IMG/VR virus record: IMGVR_UViG_3300046514_000359
Location: 1 to 38,859 of that record
From: a virus
Length of the DNA stretch: 38,859 nt
Reading direction: 5' to 3' (one strand)
The position numbers and the translations under genes are program-made. Under the pieces are notes generated by a model. That model was not told where the DNA came from. It saw nothing but the letters and a program-made list of their open reading frames with translations, and ran no database searches. This document shows positions 1-8,161 of the stretch, piece after piece. How positions within the stretch are numbered: the first letter of the stretch is position 1; every line of letters begins with the position of its first letter.

Positions 1-5
1 TTGTG

Positions 6-185
6 TCAATATTCGTGAGCTGATTTAGCACGTTTTTTCATATCTTTTGCAGCTGACTTAGCTTCACGCTTCTCAATCATTTCATGTTTTTTCTTTTTGC
101 CAGTTTCATGTTTAGCTTTTGTTTCATATTTCTTAGCATCTTTGTCTAATGCTTTAGAAGCTTTTTCTAAGATTTTTTTGTGCAT
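6..185 (-). CDS. small Lys/Ala-rich basic protein, 59 aa
   Basis: A 59-residue protein starting MHKKILEKASKALDKDAKK and ending KSAHEY. It is very rich in Lys, Glu and Ala and is predicted helical throughout, with no Cys and no membrane segment. The stop (TGA, 8-6) lies at the very left edge of the window. It is the last gene of the leftward arm and follows two His-rich genes with which it shares the MHKK start. The upstream gene stops only 2 nt before this ATG, so translation is probably coupled. I do not recognise a family. A nucleic-acid-condensing or virion-packaged basic protein is possible but is pure inference. Confidence 0.6.
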   Translation of the reverse strand: MHKKILEKASKALDKDAKKYETKAKHETGKKKKHEMIEKREAKSAAKDMKKRAKSAHEY

Positions 186-187
186 CT

Positions 188-331
188 TTATTTCTCATGA
201 TGTTTGTGTTTTTCTTTATGATGAGGAGATGTAGCAATCTTAGCTTTTAAAGCCATCTTGTGATGATGCTCTTTCTCGTGATGCTTTTTCTCGTGATGAT
301 GTTCTTTGTGTTCATGTTCTTTCTTATGCAT
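188..331 (-). CDS. His/Lys-rich small protein, 47 aa (paralogue of the next gene upstream)
   Basis: A 47-residue protein starting MHKKEHEHKEHHHEKKHHEK, with long runs of His, Lys and Glu and a short normal-composition stretch (MALKAKIAT) in the middle. Its leader and first codons (GGAAAATAGTCATGCATAAG) match those of the gene at 334-561 exactly, so the two arose by tandem duplication. The poly-His composition suggests metal binding (Ni, Zn or Cu) or a pH-sensitive charge switch, but this is inferred from composition alone. Confidence 0.6.
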   Translation of the reverse strand: MHKKEHEHKEHHHEKKHHEKEHHHKMALKAKIATSPHHKEKHKHHEK

Positions 332-333
332 GA

Positions 334-561
334 CTATTTTCCTTTGTGGTGTTTATGACCAGCTTTTGCCATTTTATGCAAAGCACTAATGTGTTTAGAC
401 ATTTCTTTATGGTGATGCATGGCATGTTTCTTATGATCATCATGCGAATGCTCTCCACCTTTAACTTCTTCTTTGTGTGTCAAATGATGATGAGCTTTTT
501 TATGATGTTCTTTTTTTTCATGATGCTTATCTTCTTTCTCATGATGTTCTTTCTTATGCAT
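334..561 (-). CDS. His/Lys-rich small protein, 75 aa
   Basis: A 75-residue protein, about one third His and one quarter Lys, with no Cys. It starts MHKKEHHEKEDKHHEKKEHH and ends with a repeat-like tail rich in H and K. The Shine-Dalgarno AGGAAAA lies 6-7 nt before ATG. It sits 2 nt after the DUF6496-like gene and 2 nt before its own paralogue, so the cluster is a tight leftward operon. The His content suggests metal ions or nucleic acid as ligand. No family is recognised. An antisense reading frame over it is a mirror of the repetitive codons and is not a gene. Confidence 0.65.
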   Translation of the reverse strand: MHKKEHHEKEDKHHEKKEHHKKAHHHLTHKEEVKGGEHSHDDHKKHAMHHHKEMSKHISALHKMAKAGHKHHKGK

Positions 562-563
562 GA

Positions 564-809
564 CTATTTTCCTTTCTTTATTGGGATTTTTGCTCCAGCT
601 TTTCGAGCCTCTGAAAGACCAATAGCAATTGCTTGTTTAGGATTAGTTACTTTTGCGCCTGAACCGCTATGCAATGTTCCACGCTTAAATTCGCCTTCGA
701 CGACTGCAATTTTCTCTTTCGCAGGTAATGCTTCTCTTTTTGCTGCTCCTGCGCCTAGCTTATCCGGATGAATCATTGCAGTTTTTTTGCGAGTTTCTTT
801 GCCTTTCAT
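564..809 (-). CDS. DUF6496-like small basic phage protein
   Basis: An 81-residue basic protein. The segment around residues 35-75 (EGEFKRGTLHSGSGAKVTNPKQ, then AIAIGLSEARKAGAK) is the hallmark of a small family common in tailed phages and their hosts, which I recall as DUF6496. Its function is unknown. The conserved order is a G-rich linker, the VTNPKQAIAI motif, then a short helix. Its ATG overlaps the TGA of the preceding 44-residue gene (ATGA), which argues for coupled translation and supports this start. It lies among other tiny basic proteins downstream of the fibre genes. Confidence 0.75.
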   Translation of the reverse strand: MKGKETRKKTAMIHPDKLGAGAAKREALPAKEKIAVVEGEFKRGTLHSGSGAKVTNPKQAIAIGLSEARKAGAKIPIKKGK

Positions 810-940
810 TTCTTTCCTACTTTTTTTAGCGTTTTTATTAGCTTCTTGTCATCATCAATTTGCTTTCTAAATTCTTTGTCGTCTTTTTTGATGTGACTTA
901 AAACTTTTTTTACGATTTTTTTTTCTTTGCCTTTTGACAT
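806..940 (-). CDS. small Lys-rich protein, 44 aa
   Basis: A 44-residue protein starting MSKGKEKKIVKKVLSHIKKD. Nearly all residues are Lys, Asp, Glu, Ile or Leu, giving one long amphipathic helix. A Shine-Dalgarno-like GAGGCAAAAA precedes ATG, and the stop overlaps the next start (ATGA). It is short but its position in an unbroken chain of coupled genes supports it. Function unknown. Small phage proteins of this composition occur beside DUF6496 genes, but I cannot name a family. Confidence 0.55.
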   Translation of the reverse strand: MSKGKEKKIVKKVLSHIKKDDKEFRKQIDDDKKLIKTLKKVGKK

Positions 941-950
941 TTTTTGCCTC

Positions 951-2084
951 TTACAGTGTAGCTATATAATAAGCAAATGTCATTGTAACAGTATTATTAT
1001 TTGCTGCATTTCCTGATATTTCTGTGACCACTGAATTGTATGCATTTATAGCTAAATTTTCAAAACTTGCTAGAGTTATACTTGCATTAGAAGATATATT
1101 TCCTGTTGAAATAAGAGATGTGGTTCCTGTTAATGTAGCATTAAAAACAAGACCTGTAGTTGAAACTTTTGTAGTAGTTCCATACCATAAAGCAATATCT
1201 TGTGAAGCTCCTGCCACAAATACGTTAGTTCCTCCATAGATAAAATTGCAATATATTGCTGCGAGAACACATATTACTTTTCCAGCTCCAGGTGCTGCTA
1301 CTATTTGTATAGGAGTTCCATGGAGAGCTTTGATTTGTGCTGATGTCAACGTAACCGTTGCCATTTGAACACCTGGAACAGCCGTCCAATTAGTTCCATC
1401 ACTTGTCAAAACATTTCCACTCGTGCCAGGCACTGCCCAAGTTTCAGTACTAGCTACCCAATTTGTACCATCTGAAACAGTCATTTTTCTAGATGTGGCA
1501 CTGGCAGAAGTTGGAAAAGTTGGAACGGAAGTAACATAATTTGTACCATTATCATACAAAATTTTACCTGTGCCAACAGTTGCAGATGGATAAGTTGCTG
1601 TGCTATATACTGGATCGGCAGCTGCTCCACCAGACTGAAGTACCTGGCCAGCTGATCCTAATCCAAGTTTAGTAATTGTTGCGGTGCCAGCACCCACTAA
1701 AAGTGCATGATTCGTTAAACCCGTTAACTGTGCAGTTAATGTGCTTCCGGAACCTGCAACTGTCGTACTACCCGTACCCAGTATATTGAAATTTCCAGCA
1801 GTGGGAGATAATGCACCTCCGCTATTTCCTGTCAGAGTTTCCGTTACTGCTGCACCTGATACATCAAGTGTGATATTTGGAGATGAATATCCTATCGTTA
1901 CAGTACCGCTTGGAGATGTAATAGATCCAACATTGATATGCGTACCACCTGAATTAACAGCAGTACTTCCTATCCACATCTTGCCGTTTGTAACTAATCC
2001 ATTACTTTCAGATGCAAGCAAGCTATTTCCACCTGTAAAATCTGAATTTAACGCATAAAGAACATCATTTACTATGCCTGCCAT
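951..2084 (-). CDS. tail fibre-like structural protein, 377 aa
   Basis: A low-complexity Gly/Thr/Ser/Val-rich protein. Motifs of the type GTNWVAS, GTSGNVLTSDGTNWTAV and GSAGQVLQSGGAAADP (about residues 145-250) are typical of repetitive phage tail fibres and adhesins built from beta-helices. The final ~130 residues are less repetitive and carry hydrophobic beta strands ending TFAYYIATL, likely a C-terminal trimerisation or receptor-binding head. The start at 2084 is chosen because its ATG overlaps the stop of the preceding gene (TAATG); an ATG 12 codons upstream lies inside that gene. It is probably a virion surface protein that contacts the host. Confidence 0.65.
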   Translation of the reverse strand: MAGIVNDVLYALNSDFTGGNSLLASESNGLVTNGKMWIGSTAVNSGGTHINVGSITSPSGTVTIGYSSPNITLDVSGAAVTETLTGNSGGALSPTAGNFNILGTGSTTVAGSGSTLTAQLTGLTNHALLVGAGTATITKLGLGSAGQVLQSGGAAADPVYSTATYPSATVGTGKILYDNGTNYVTSVPTFPTSASATSRKMTVSDGTNWVASTETWAVPGTSGNVLTSDGTNWTAVPGVQMATVTLTSAQIKALHGTPIQIVAAPGAGKVICVLAAIYCNFIYGGTNVFVAGASQDIALWYGTTTKVSTTGLVFNATLTGTTSLISTGNISSNASITLASFENLAINAYNSVVTEISGNAANNNTVTMTFAYYIATL

Positions 2085-2626
2085 TATGTACCCACAATGC
2101 CCGGAAGGGCTATATTCCAATTAATAGTTCTTCCAGCTACACCCAAAACAGTAACTAGAAATTGATTTCCGGATACTCCGGTCGTTACGTTTGTACCTGC
2201 TAGAGATGCATCTCTGTTAACGATCAAATCAGCAGTTCCGACTATACTTGCAACACCAGCTATGTTTTTGCATACGGCTGTACCGTATGCCCCAACTCCG
2301 TCGTTATTATCAGCAAGACCACTTACAATGATTTGATATGTTTCTACTGAGTTCAAAGGAACAGTGATTGACAAGCTAGCTGTAGTAGCTCCGACTGTAG
2401 TTCCAGATGCCTCAACAAATCCAATAATTAAATCACCAAGAGTACCGTTTTGAATCGTTTGAATTCCATTAGTCCCACCTATTCTAATATTATTAGTTAC
2501 AGCGTTGACGGTTCCAGAAGCTGCTAATAATGCTGGGGTAAATGGTTCGTTCAGATCTACATTAAAATTTATGGGTATCTGAACGGGGATATTTCCAGAT
2601 GACATTGGAACAAAAATTTGACTCAT
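2084..2626 (-). CDS. fibre-associated structural protein A, 180 aa
   Basis: A 180-residue beta-rich protein starting MSQIFVPMSSGNIPVQIP. The first ~9 residues match the next protein upstream (MSQIFVP), and both then have a GASGTV or AASGTV segment, so the two share a short N-terminal virion-attachment module followed by unrelated C-termini. The C-terminal 80 residues are hydrophobic with the motif LGVAGRTINWNIAL, resembling a fibre tip or knob. There is no membrane helix. A GAGGTATAC ribosome site stands before the start of its downstream homologue pair. The role in adsorption is inferred from its place between fibre genes. Confidence 0.55.
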   Translation of the reverse strand: MSQIFVPMSSGNIPVQIPINFNVDLNEPFTPALLAASGTVNAVTNNIRIGGTNGIQTIQNGTLGDLIIGFVEASGTTVGATTASLSITVPLNSVETYQIIVSGLADNNDGVGAYGTAVCKNIAGVASIVGTADLIVNRDASLAGTNVTTGVSGNQFLVTVLGVAGRTINWNIALPGIVGT

Positions 2627-2635
2627 GTATACCTC

Positions 2636-3175
2636 TCAAATGTAAATTCCATAAATTACAATTCTTCCTGTTAAAGCTGTTCCAGTGTCTGCAGAAGTTA
2701 CGTTTATCTTAATATCTGTGTTAGATGGAAAAAGAGTTACAGGAGTTGATCCAGTTTGATAAAGTTCGGACATATTTGCTACATTAGGACCAAAACTATT
2801 ACTAGCAATATAATCACTATATGTAGCAGGAGTCCAACCAACTGAAAAATTTCCATTTATGTTTGCAGCAGTGGCACTTTCACAAATCATCTGAGTAAAA
2901 ACAGGAGCAAATCTAAATCCTATAGGAATACTAAATAAAGTAGTAACAGTAACTATTTTAAAGTTAATGATTGGCGAAACAAGAGCAAATACATTTCCAT
3001 TTGCTGTACTTGTGACAGTTACAGTATTTCCAGATCCAGAAGTTACGGTTCCTGAAGCTCCTAAAACATTCAAAACATTAGCTAATGGAATAGCTGTTCC
3101 GTTATCAGTCACAAATGAAGTTGGTACATTGCTAGGAGATGTTGAACCTGAAAATGGAACGAAAATTTGGCTCAT
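2636..3175 (-). CDS. fibre-associated structural protein B, 179 aa
   Basis: A 179-residue protein starting MSQIFVPFSGSTSPSNVP, sharing its first residues and the ASGTVTSGSGNTVTV style with the neighbouring 180-residue protein. The C-terminal half (from about residue 65) is a separate beta-rich domain ending TGRIVIYGIYI, with an aromatic hydrophobic finish typical of phage fibre tips. The two genes look like alternative tips or successive layers on one common attachment peptide. The product is likely a virion surface protein. Exact role unknown. Confidence 0.55.
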   Translation of the reverse strand: MSQIFVPFSGSTSPSNVPTSFVTDNGTAIPLANVLNVLGASGTVTSGSGNTVTVTSTANGNVFALVSPIINFKIVTVTTLFSIPIGFRFAPVFTQMICESATAANINGNFSVGWTPATYSDYIASNSFGPNVANMSELYQTGSTPVTLFPSNTDIKINVTSADTGTALTGRIVIYGIYI

Positions 3176-3178
3176 ATT

Positions 3179-3511
3179 TTATCTCGCATACAAGATTGAG
3201 ACTTTAAAGACTCCTGTTCCTGCCGTTCCAGTAACATAAAACCCAACTCCTGCACCAAAACCCATATTACAAGCGTTACCCTTATTAGATCTACAATCAA
3301 GCACAAATTCTTCTCCTGCTGCCATCGTAGTGCCATTAACTGAACCGGGATTATCAGCAAAAAAGGCTGAAACTGTAGATTGATTTTTTACCAACAGAAT
3401 GACAGGATTATTTTGTAAAATCCCAAGCAATTGCGATGTTCCAGTAAATGGAGCTGAAATACTCATTTCAGCGTCAAATGCAAGCCTTTGATCGAGTGGG
3501 CTATTGCTCAT
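3179..3511 (-). CDS. small virion-type protein, 110 aa
   Basis: A 110-residue protein with a beta-sandwich-like pattern: LLGILQNNPVILLVKNQSTVSAFFADNPGS (pieces) then GTTMAAGEEFVLDC. The phrasing of a ligand-like loop followed by AAGEEFVLD resembles small phage decoration or fibre-accessory proteins that carry a jelly-roll fold; this is a loose fold guess. It overlaps the previous gene by 11 nt and stops 3 nt before the next one, so it belongs to the fibre operon. No family name can be given with confidence. Confidence 0.5.
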   Translation of the reverse strand: MSNSPLDQRLAFDAEMSISAPFTGTSQLLGILQNNPVILLVKNQSTVSAFFADNPGSVNGTTMAAGEEFVLDCRSNKGNACNMGFGAGVGFYVTGTAGTGVFKVSILYAR

Positions 3512-3758
3512 TTAGTACCTCTGAATTGTCTTGTGATGGTAATTCTCCTGAAACAATTTCTTGTGAAGGATTTGCCTCTTCTTGATCTTTTTTAGCTTTT
3601 TCTTGGGCTGATTTAATTTGATCTTCAAGTGTTGCGACTGCTTTTTGCACTTGAAAAAGAGCCTCTTTTACATGATCAATAGATGAATTTGGATCGCATA
3701 AAAAATGGTAAACTTTGTTTTCGATGATAACTTCGAATTTTGCTAATGTTTGAAACAT
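3501..3758 (-). CDS. coiled-coil small protein, 85 aa (possible fibre chaperone)
   Basis: An 85-residue acidic protein. Residues 1-25 form two short beta strands (FEVIIENKVYHFLCDPNSS), residues 28-60 a Lys/Glu/Ala-rich coiled coil, and the tail is disordered and acidic. A Shine-Dalgarno AGGTAAAA precedes ATG. Its end overlaps the next gene by 11 nt. Size, coiled coil and location just after the large fibre gene fit a fibre assembly chaperone or a small adaptor, but no homology is claimed. Confidence 0.55.
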   Translation of the reverse strand: MFQTLAKFEVIIENKVYHFLCDPNSSIDHVKEALFQVQKAVATLEDQIKSAQEKAKKDQEEANPSQEIVSGELPSQDNSEVLNEQ

Positions 3759-3776
3759 GTTTTTACCTATATCTGA

Positions 3777-3807
3777 GGGTGTATAAATTTATATAATCTA
3801 TACACCC
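3777..3807. terminator. 9-bp hairpin between large fibre gene and next gene
   Basis: GGGTGTATA (3777-3785) pairs perfectly with TATACACCC (3799-3807) around a 13-nt AT-rich loop. It lies in the 71-nt gap after the 795-residue fibre gene and just before the ribosome site of the next gene. On the minus strand no U-run follows, so it may act as a processing or attenuation stem rather than a full terminator. On the plus strand it is followed by TTTATT. Confidence 0.4.
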
Positions 3808-3829
3808 TTTATTAAAAATTTACCAGAAA

Positions 3830-6217
3830 TTATACAGGTCGGACTATGAAGTAAGAGTATGTGCTCACATCAGCAACTAAAATTGTTCCTGTTGTCACTC
3901 CCATGCTAGTTACTGTGAATGAAACACCGTTACTTATTGTATAGGTGAACATTCCTAATGCTGTTGATGCAGCTACACCGACACGGGTGATATATATCTG
4001 GTCACCAGTTGCAATATTTGTATTCAATATTGTTTGTGTTCCTGCTGTCAAAACTCCAGTACCACACATGTCAGTTACGACACCTGCTTTAATTTGAAGT
4101 CCTTTTCCTGTTGTGGCAATTTTTAGGTTAGTTCCTGTTACGCTTACATTACCAGATCCAGCTTGTAAAGTTAGTGCTGAGGTTGTATTGGTTGTTCCTA
4201 TCGTAATTACGTTAGCAGCAGCGCCAGTAGCTATATTCAAAGTTTTTACGCCTGTAGAAGCAGCCACATTTATTGTTTGTGCTCCAGTTCCGCCTAGAAT
4301 TGTTGCTGTGCCTGTATTAGCACCAGTTCCACCGAAGTTAATCGTTCCTGAAGTAACTGAAGGCGCAAAAGTATAGTTACTTGTAGCAGCTCCATCTAAG
4401 CTAAAGTTTCCTGTGCCAACTAACATGCTAATGCTAGCCGCTCCTGTTACACTTCCGATTGTCACTACGTTAGCAACTGCACCTGTAGCTATATTCACAG
4501 CCTTAGCATTAGTTGCTCCTCCAGCGATATTAACAGTTGTAGCACCTGCTCCAGCGCCTATTGCTACTATATTAGTTCCTGAAGAACTTCCTAGAGTAAT
4601 GGTTCCTGTTTGAGCAGTTCCGCCAATAGTAATTGTACCTGTAGTTGTACTCGCTCCAATTGCATATGTGCTTGCAGCATTACCATCAAGGCTAAAGTTT
4701 CCTGTGCCAACTAATAAAGAAAGTGACGCAGCAGCAGAAACAGTTCCAATGGTTACAATATTTCCAATTGCTCCAGTGGCTATATTTACAGTTTTTACTC
4801 CAGTTCCACCAGTGGCTATATTAAGAGTCTGAGCACCTGTTCCGGGAGCTATCGAAATAGTTCCTGTTTGTAGTCCTGTTCCTCCTAATGTTATAGTTCC
4901 TGTAGTCATCGCAGTACCCATATTAATGGCACCTGCAACTTGAACAACTCCAAGACTTAATGTTCCAGCCCCTGATCCATTCATGATTTTCACGGCATTA
5001 GTTCCGCTAGATGAACCTAGAACAATATCACCTGTTTGAGCAGTTCCGCCAATCGTTATAGACCCTGTAGTTGTACTAGCTCCAACATTATATGTTGAGT
5101 TAGTCACACCATCTAAACTATAGTTTCCTGTTCCTACTCTCTCTACAATTCCGGTAGCTCCAGTAACGTTACCGATCGTAATAGTTTTTGCAATCGCTGT
5201 TCCAATATTGATAGGTCCTGTTCCTGAATCTACTATTACACTAGTTGCGCCTGTTTGATTTCCGATTGTGACTGTATGAGCAATAGCATTTGTGCCTACG
5301 TTAACACCACCTGTACCAGCATTTAGAGTGATTGTGGTAGCTCCTGAGCTATTCCCTAAGGTCAATGTTCGAGCCGCCGCACCTGTACCTATATTAATAT
5401 TTTGAGCAACTGCATCATTTCCAATTCCGATAACTCCAGCAGAAGAATTCAATTCAAGTACTCCAGCAGAATCAATCAAAACTGTATCTGCTGAGTTTAG
5501 AACGATATCTCCTGCACCTGTACTCGTCACGGTAAATGATCCTGTGCCTGTATTAACATTGACTGCTGTAGCGCCAGTAACGTTACCGATTGTAATTGTT
5601 CTTGCTCCTGCGCCTGTTCCAATGTTAACTGCACCTGTTGATGCATCTGAAGCAAGGTTTAGCGCTGTAGCTCCTGTAGTAATCGTAGCACTTCCACTTA
5701 ATGAAGCAAGTCCGCTAGCTGCAAGTGTTGTGAATGATCCGGCTGCTGGGGTTGTTCCTCCAATAGCTGGAGCCGCTGCAAAAACTGCTGCTAGATTTGA
5801 TGGAGTCACAAATAATGCTAAGATTGGAGTTGATGCAGTACCTGCAACAGCTTCAGCATCTGTAGCTAATTGGCCAATACCTGCCGTGATTGTTGTTGAT
5901 ACTGGGGCACCAGCTACAACAACGCCATCCACATAATCTTTGATTAATTTAACTGGTGGAACAAGAGTTAATGATGATGCGTCTGTTGCAATACTGGAAG
6001 AAAGCGTGACAATACCCGGCGTAGTAGTAGTAGCGTAAGCATTACCGCCTGTTACCCAAGTAGAACCATTATAAATATATTCTGTGTAAGGAATAGTAGA
6101 TGAATCAAAATATTGTTGTCCAATATTTCCCCGTAAATTAGCTGATGGTGCACCGTCTGATATAATCGAACCTGCGTCAACTGTGACTAATCCCCCGAGG
6201 CCGTAAACTTGTGGCAT
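3830..6217 (-). CDS. large repetitive tail fibre protein, 795 aa
   Basis: A 795-residue fibre. Residues 1-60 form a distinct N-terminal domain with an IGQQYFDSSTIPYTEYIYNGSTW-type motif (pieces), common in phage fibre attachment regions. Residues ~190-700 are built from hundreds of short VNIGTGA, TITIGNVTGAT and TGTITLGGT units, plus three longer units starting GTGNxSLDG near 362, 504 and 601; this pattern suggests a long beta-helical shaft. Residues ~715-795 change to a compact domain (ATGDQIYITRVGVAAS, SNGVSFTVTSMG), the likely receptor-binding or trimer cap. It is probably the main adhesin. Low-complexity repeats make recombination and length variation likely. Confidence 0.75.
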   Translation of the reverse strand: MPQVYGLGGLVTVDAGSIISDGAPSANLRGNIGQQYFDSSTIPYTEYIYNGSTWVTGGNAYATTTTPGIVTLSSSIATDASSLTLVPPVKLIKDYVDGVVVAGAPVSTTITAGIGQLATDAEAVAGTASTPILALFVTPSNLAAVFAAAPAIGGTTPAAGSFTTLAASGLASLSGSATITTGATALNLASDASTGAVNIGTGAGARTITIGNVTGATAVNVNTGTGSFTVTSTGAGDIVLNSADTVLIDSAGVLELNSSAGVIGIGNDAVAQNINIGTGAAARTLTLGNSSGATTITLNAGTGGVNVGTNAIAHTVTIGNQTGATSVIVDSGTGPINIGTAIAKTITIGNVTGATGIVERVGTGNYSLDGVTNSTYNVGASTTTGSITIGGTAQTGDIVLGSSSGTNAVKIMNGSGAGTLSLGVVQVAGAINMGTAMTTGTITLGGTGLQTGTISIAPGTGAQTLNIATGGTGVKTVNIATGAIGNIVTIGTVSAAASLSLLVGTGNFSLDGNAASTYAIGASTTTGTITIGGTAQTGTITLGSSSGTNIVAIGAGAGATTVNIAGGATNAKAVNIATGAVANVVTIGSVTGAASISMLVGTGNFSLDGAATSNYTFAPSVTSGTINFGGTGANTGTATILGGTGAQTINVAASTGVKTLNIATGAAANVITIGTTNTTSALTLQAGSGNVSVTGTNLKIATTGKGLQIKAGVVTDMCGTGVLTAGTQTILNTNIATGDQIYITRVGVAASTALGMFTYTISNGVSFTVTSMGVTTGTILVADVSTYSYFIVRPV

Positions 6218-6320
6218 AGATTACCTATTGTAAAGAGTTTTTTCTTTCAATGTCGTCCATATGCAGATAAGGTGCAATATTCATCTTGTACAAATTAGAG
6301 AATGATGGAACTATGAGAAC

Positions 6321-6521
6321 ATGAAGAACAAATTACTTACAGTTAAAGAATTCGCAGCCTTACTTAGGGTTCATCCCATTACAGTAAGGCGTGCTATAGA
6401 ATATGGAAGAATACATGCTTGCAGAGTAGGAACAGGAAAAAAGGCTTCTTATAGAATATTCGAATCTGAATTAGAGCGGATGATGGCCTTTGATTTAAGA
6501 AATATTATTGAGAAGAAGTAG
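6321..6521 (+). CDS. excisionase-type winged-helix DNA-binding protein, 66 aa
   Basis: A 66-residue protein MKNKLLTVKEFAALLRVHPIT followed by VRRAIEYGRIHACRVGTGKK. This is the MerR/excisionase-type HTH: LTVKEFAxLLxVHPxTVRRxIxxGxI, with a wing (ACRVGTGKKASYRI) behind it. It binds DNA and in phages can act as excisionase, antirepressor or regulator; the family (HTH_17) is broad. It is the only plus-strand gene for many kilobases and sits between the fibre block and internal virion genes, so it is probably an independently acquired gene. No integrase is visible, so an excisionase role is doubtful. A weak promoter-like TTGTAC lies just upstream. Confidence 0.8.
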   Translation: MKNKLLTVKEFAALLRVHPITVRRAIEYGRIHACRVGTGKKASYRIFESELERMMAFDLRNIIEKK

Positions 6522-6598
6522 GAACGCTTTTCTTTGGTCTATTCTTTAACTCTTCTCTCACTCTATAATTAAAAAACTTTAAAGTATTCACAGCTTCT

Positions 6599-8161
6599 TT
6601 AAGGTTTTGATTTTTTTCTGGCTTTGGGTTGGATGAGGTTACCGGATTCATCGTATCTTTCCTTTGATATTTTATGAATAGCATTTTGAATATGGTTTAA
6701 AAGGGAATATTCATTTGAGGCATATCCCCACGTTTTATCTTGATTTTCTTTAGAGAATTTAGGGTTCATTTTGATTTCTGTATGAAATCCTGCTCCCCTT
6801 GAATCTGCAACGCCGGGTTTATATTCTGCGATTCCTGTAGTGCCTTGGCCTTTTGGCTCATATGTTCCTAAAGCGATACTCTTATAAGTTTCTTCAGGGA
6901 CTCCCATATACCAAGCCCATTTACCATCATAAAACTGAGTGAGTAATAAATCTGATCCGGGAATGTGTACCATACTTTGCAGTGCAGTTGATTTCATGTA
7001 TTCAGGTATGCTATTAATTATTTCTCGAACTGCTGTTTCAATTCCCTCAGGCTCTTGGACAATAGAATTTTCTTTCTCTTTTCGTGTAGCACCATCTATT
7101 TTCATTGTAGCTACATTATTCTTAACTGACTCGACTTCTCCTATCTTTCCATTTGAGGTCATTGCTAATTTTTTCGTAGCTTCAAGTGGAATTGATACGG
7201 ATTGATCTCCCCTAATATCCATTTTCTTAAATGGTTCCTGTTGAACTTGAGGAACCTGTTGAGTAGGTTGTTTCATCACATCGTTATTCATTATTTCAGT
7301 AGGAGTAATCGACTCTTTCAACTCTGCACGTTCTGGCGGAGAAACTATAGGAGCTTGAAAATTACTTTCTTGCTGATCTTCTTTCTGTTGTTGGTTTTGT
7401 TGTGTTTCAGTCATGAATTTCTTGTAGTCATTCATGACCTTATTAAGTCCCCCTTCAGATTGATCAATAGTATGTAATAACTCTTTTGGGACTGTTTTTC
7501 GTAAGATAAGTTCAGTTGTGTTTTCGTCATATCCAGCACCGATAATATTTTCAAATCGAGAACTTTCACGTAAATTCCTTACTAAATCAACGCTCTTTTG
7601 AATATCTTGCACGGGTGCGGAAGGAGGCATTTGAGGTGATTGTGGTGAAGGTTGGCTTTGATTAGCACGTTGCATTCCCATCGGTGGCATCATTGGAGTT
7701 TGAGGTTGTGGCCGTGGTTGATTAGGCTGTGGTGGTGATTGGCGAGGAACTCCGGGAGGAGGTAATGCCAGTTGTTGTTGAGGTGCACCTAGTTGTTTTT
7801 GTTTTGGTAGTGCAGGCAATATTTCGGGCCTGACAGGAAGATTTCGTTTGTATAATTGATATGCACCAGCAGCTACAGCACCAGCAGTACCAGCGATAGC
7901 AACAGCTTTCATTAAGGCTTGAGTCTTTTGTTCATCTTCTCGCTTCATTGTCTTTTCATAGTCTGTCAGAAAATCGTCAGGATCGTAATTCTTTTTGTCT
8001 TTCTTACTAGCAATTCGGCTAAGGATTTGTTCTGCCGTATATCCTACATAATAAGCATTAGCAATATTATTTGCTTGTTCAGGGAATTTGCGACCGATCC
8101 CATTAAGAATCGATCTAGCACTATATCCTCTACCTATTGCATTAAATAATGCTGATGCCAT
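6599..8161 (-). CDS. internal virion protein candidate with Pro/Gln linker, 520 aa
   Basis: A 520-residue protein. Residues 1-60 are helical with an RSILNGIGRKF motif; residues ~84-104 form a hydrophobic Ala/Gly-rich segment that could span or insert into a membrane; residues ~110-190 are a Pro/Gln linker (PPPGVP, PRPQPQTP); the C-terminal half is globular. Segments SSRFENIIGAGYD (about 200) and WAWYMGVPEETYKS (about 420) resemble halves of KTSC domains, a weak similarity. It overlaps the upstream gene by TAATG. Position next to other internal proteins and the hydrophobic segment suggest an ejection protein of a podovirus core. Not proven. Confidence 0.55.
   Translation of the reverse strand: MASALFNAIGRGYSARSILNGIGRKFPEQANNIANAYYVGYTAEQILSRIASKKDKKNYDPDDFLTDYEKTMKREDEQKTQALMKAVAIAGTAGAVAAGAYQLYKRNLPVRPEILPALPKQKQLGAPQQQLALPPPGVPRQSPPQPNQPRPQPQTPMMPPMGMQRANQSQPSPQSPQMPPSAPVQDIQKSVDLVRNLRESSRFENIIGAGYDENTTELILRKTVPKELLHTIDQSEGGLNKVMNDYKKFMTETQQNQQQKEDQQESNFQAPIVSPPERAELKESITPTEIMNNDVMKQPTQQVPQVQQEPFKKMDIRGDQSVSIPLEATKKLAMTSNGKIGEVESVKNNVATMKIDGATRKEKENSIVQEPEGIETAVREIINSIPEYMKSTALQSMVHIPGSDLLLTQFYDGKWAWYMGVPEETYKSIALGTYEPKGQGTTGIAEYKPGVADSRGAGFHTEIKMNPKFSKENQDKTWGYASNEYSLLNHIQNAIHKISKERYDESGNLIQPKARKKSKP

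Noticed and set aside
346-771. 141-residue plus-strand frame over the His-rich genes
   Set aside because: Met/Phe-rich mirror of His/Lys codons; no ribosome site; the minus-strand genes have good coupling.
4113-5936. Long plus-strand frames within the fibre gene
   Set aside because: Mirror images of repetitive fibre codons (Val/Pro/Ala-rich), without ribosome sites.
3830-6217. Repeats in the fibre gene as CRISPR or diversity-generating element
   Set aside because: Units are coding, of unequal length and not separated by spacers; no reverse transcriptase or Cas genes are present.
6321-6521. Evidence of a temperate phage from the excisionase-like gene
   Set aside because: No integrase, att site or repressor module of a complete lysogeny set was seen; the HTH fold is too general.
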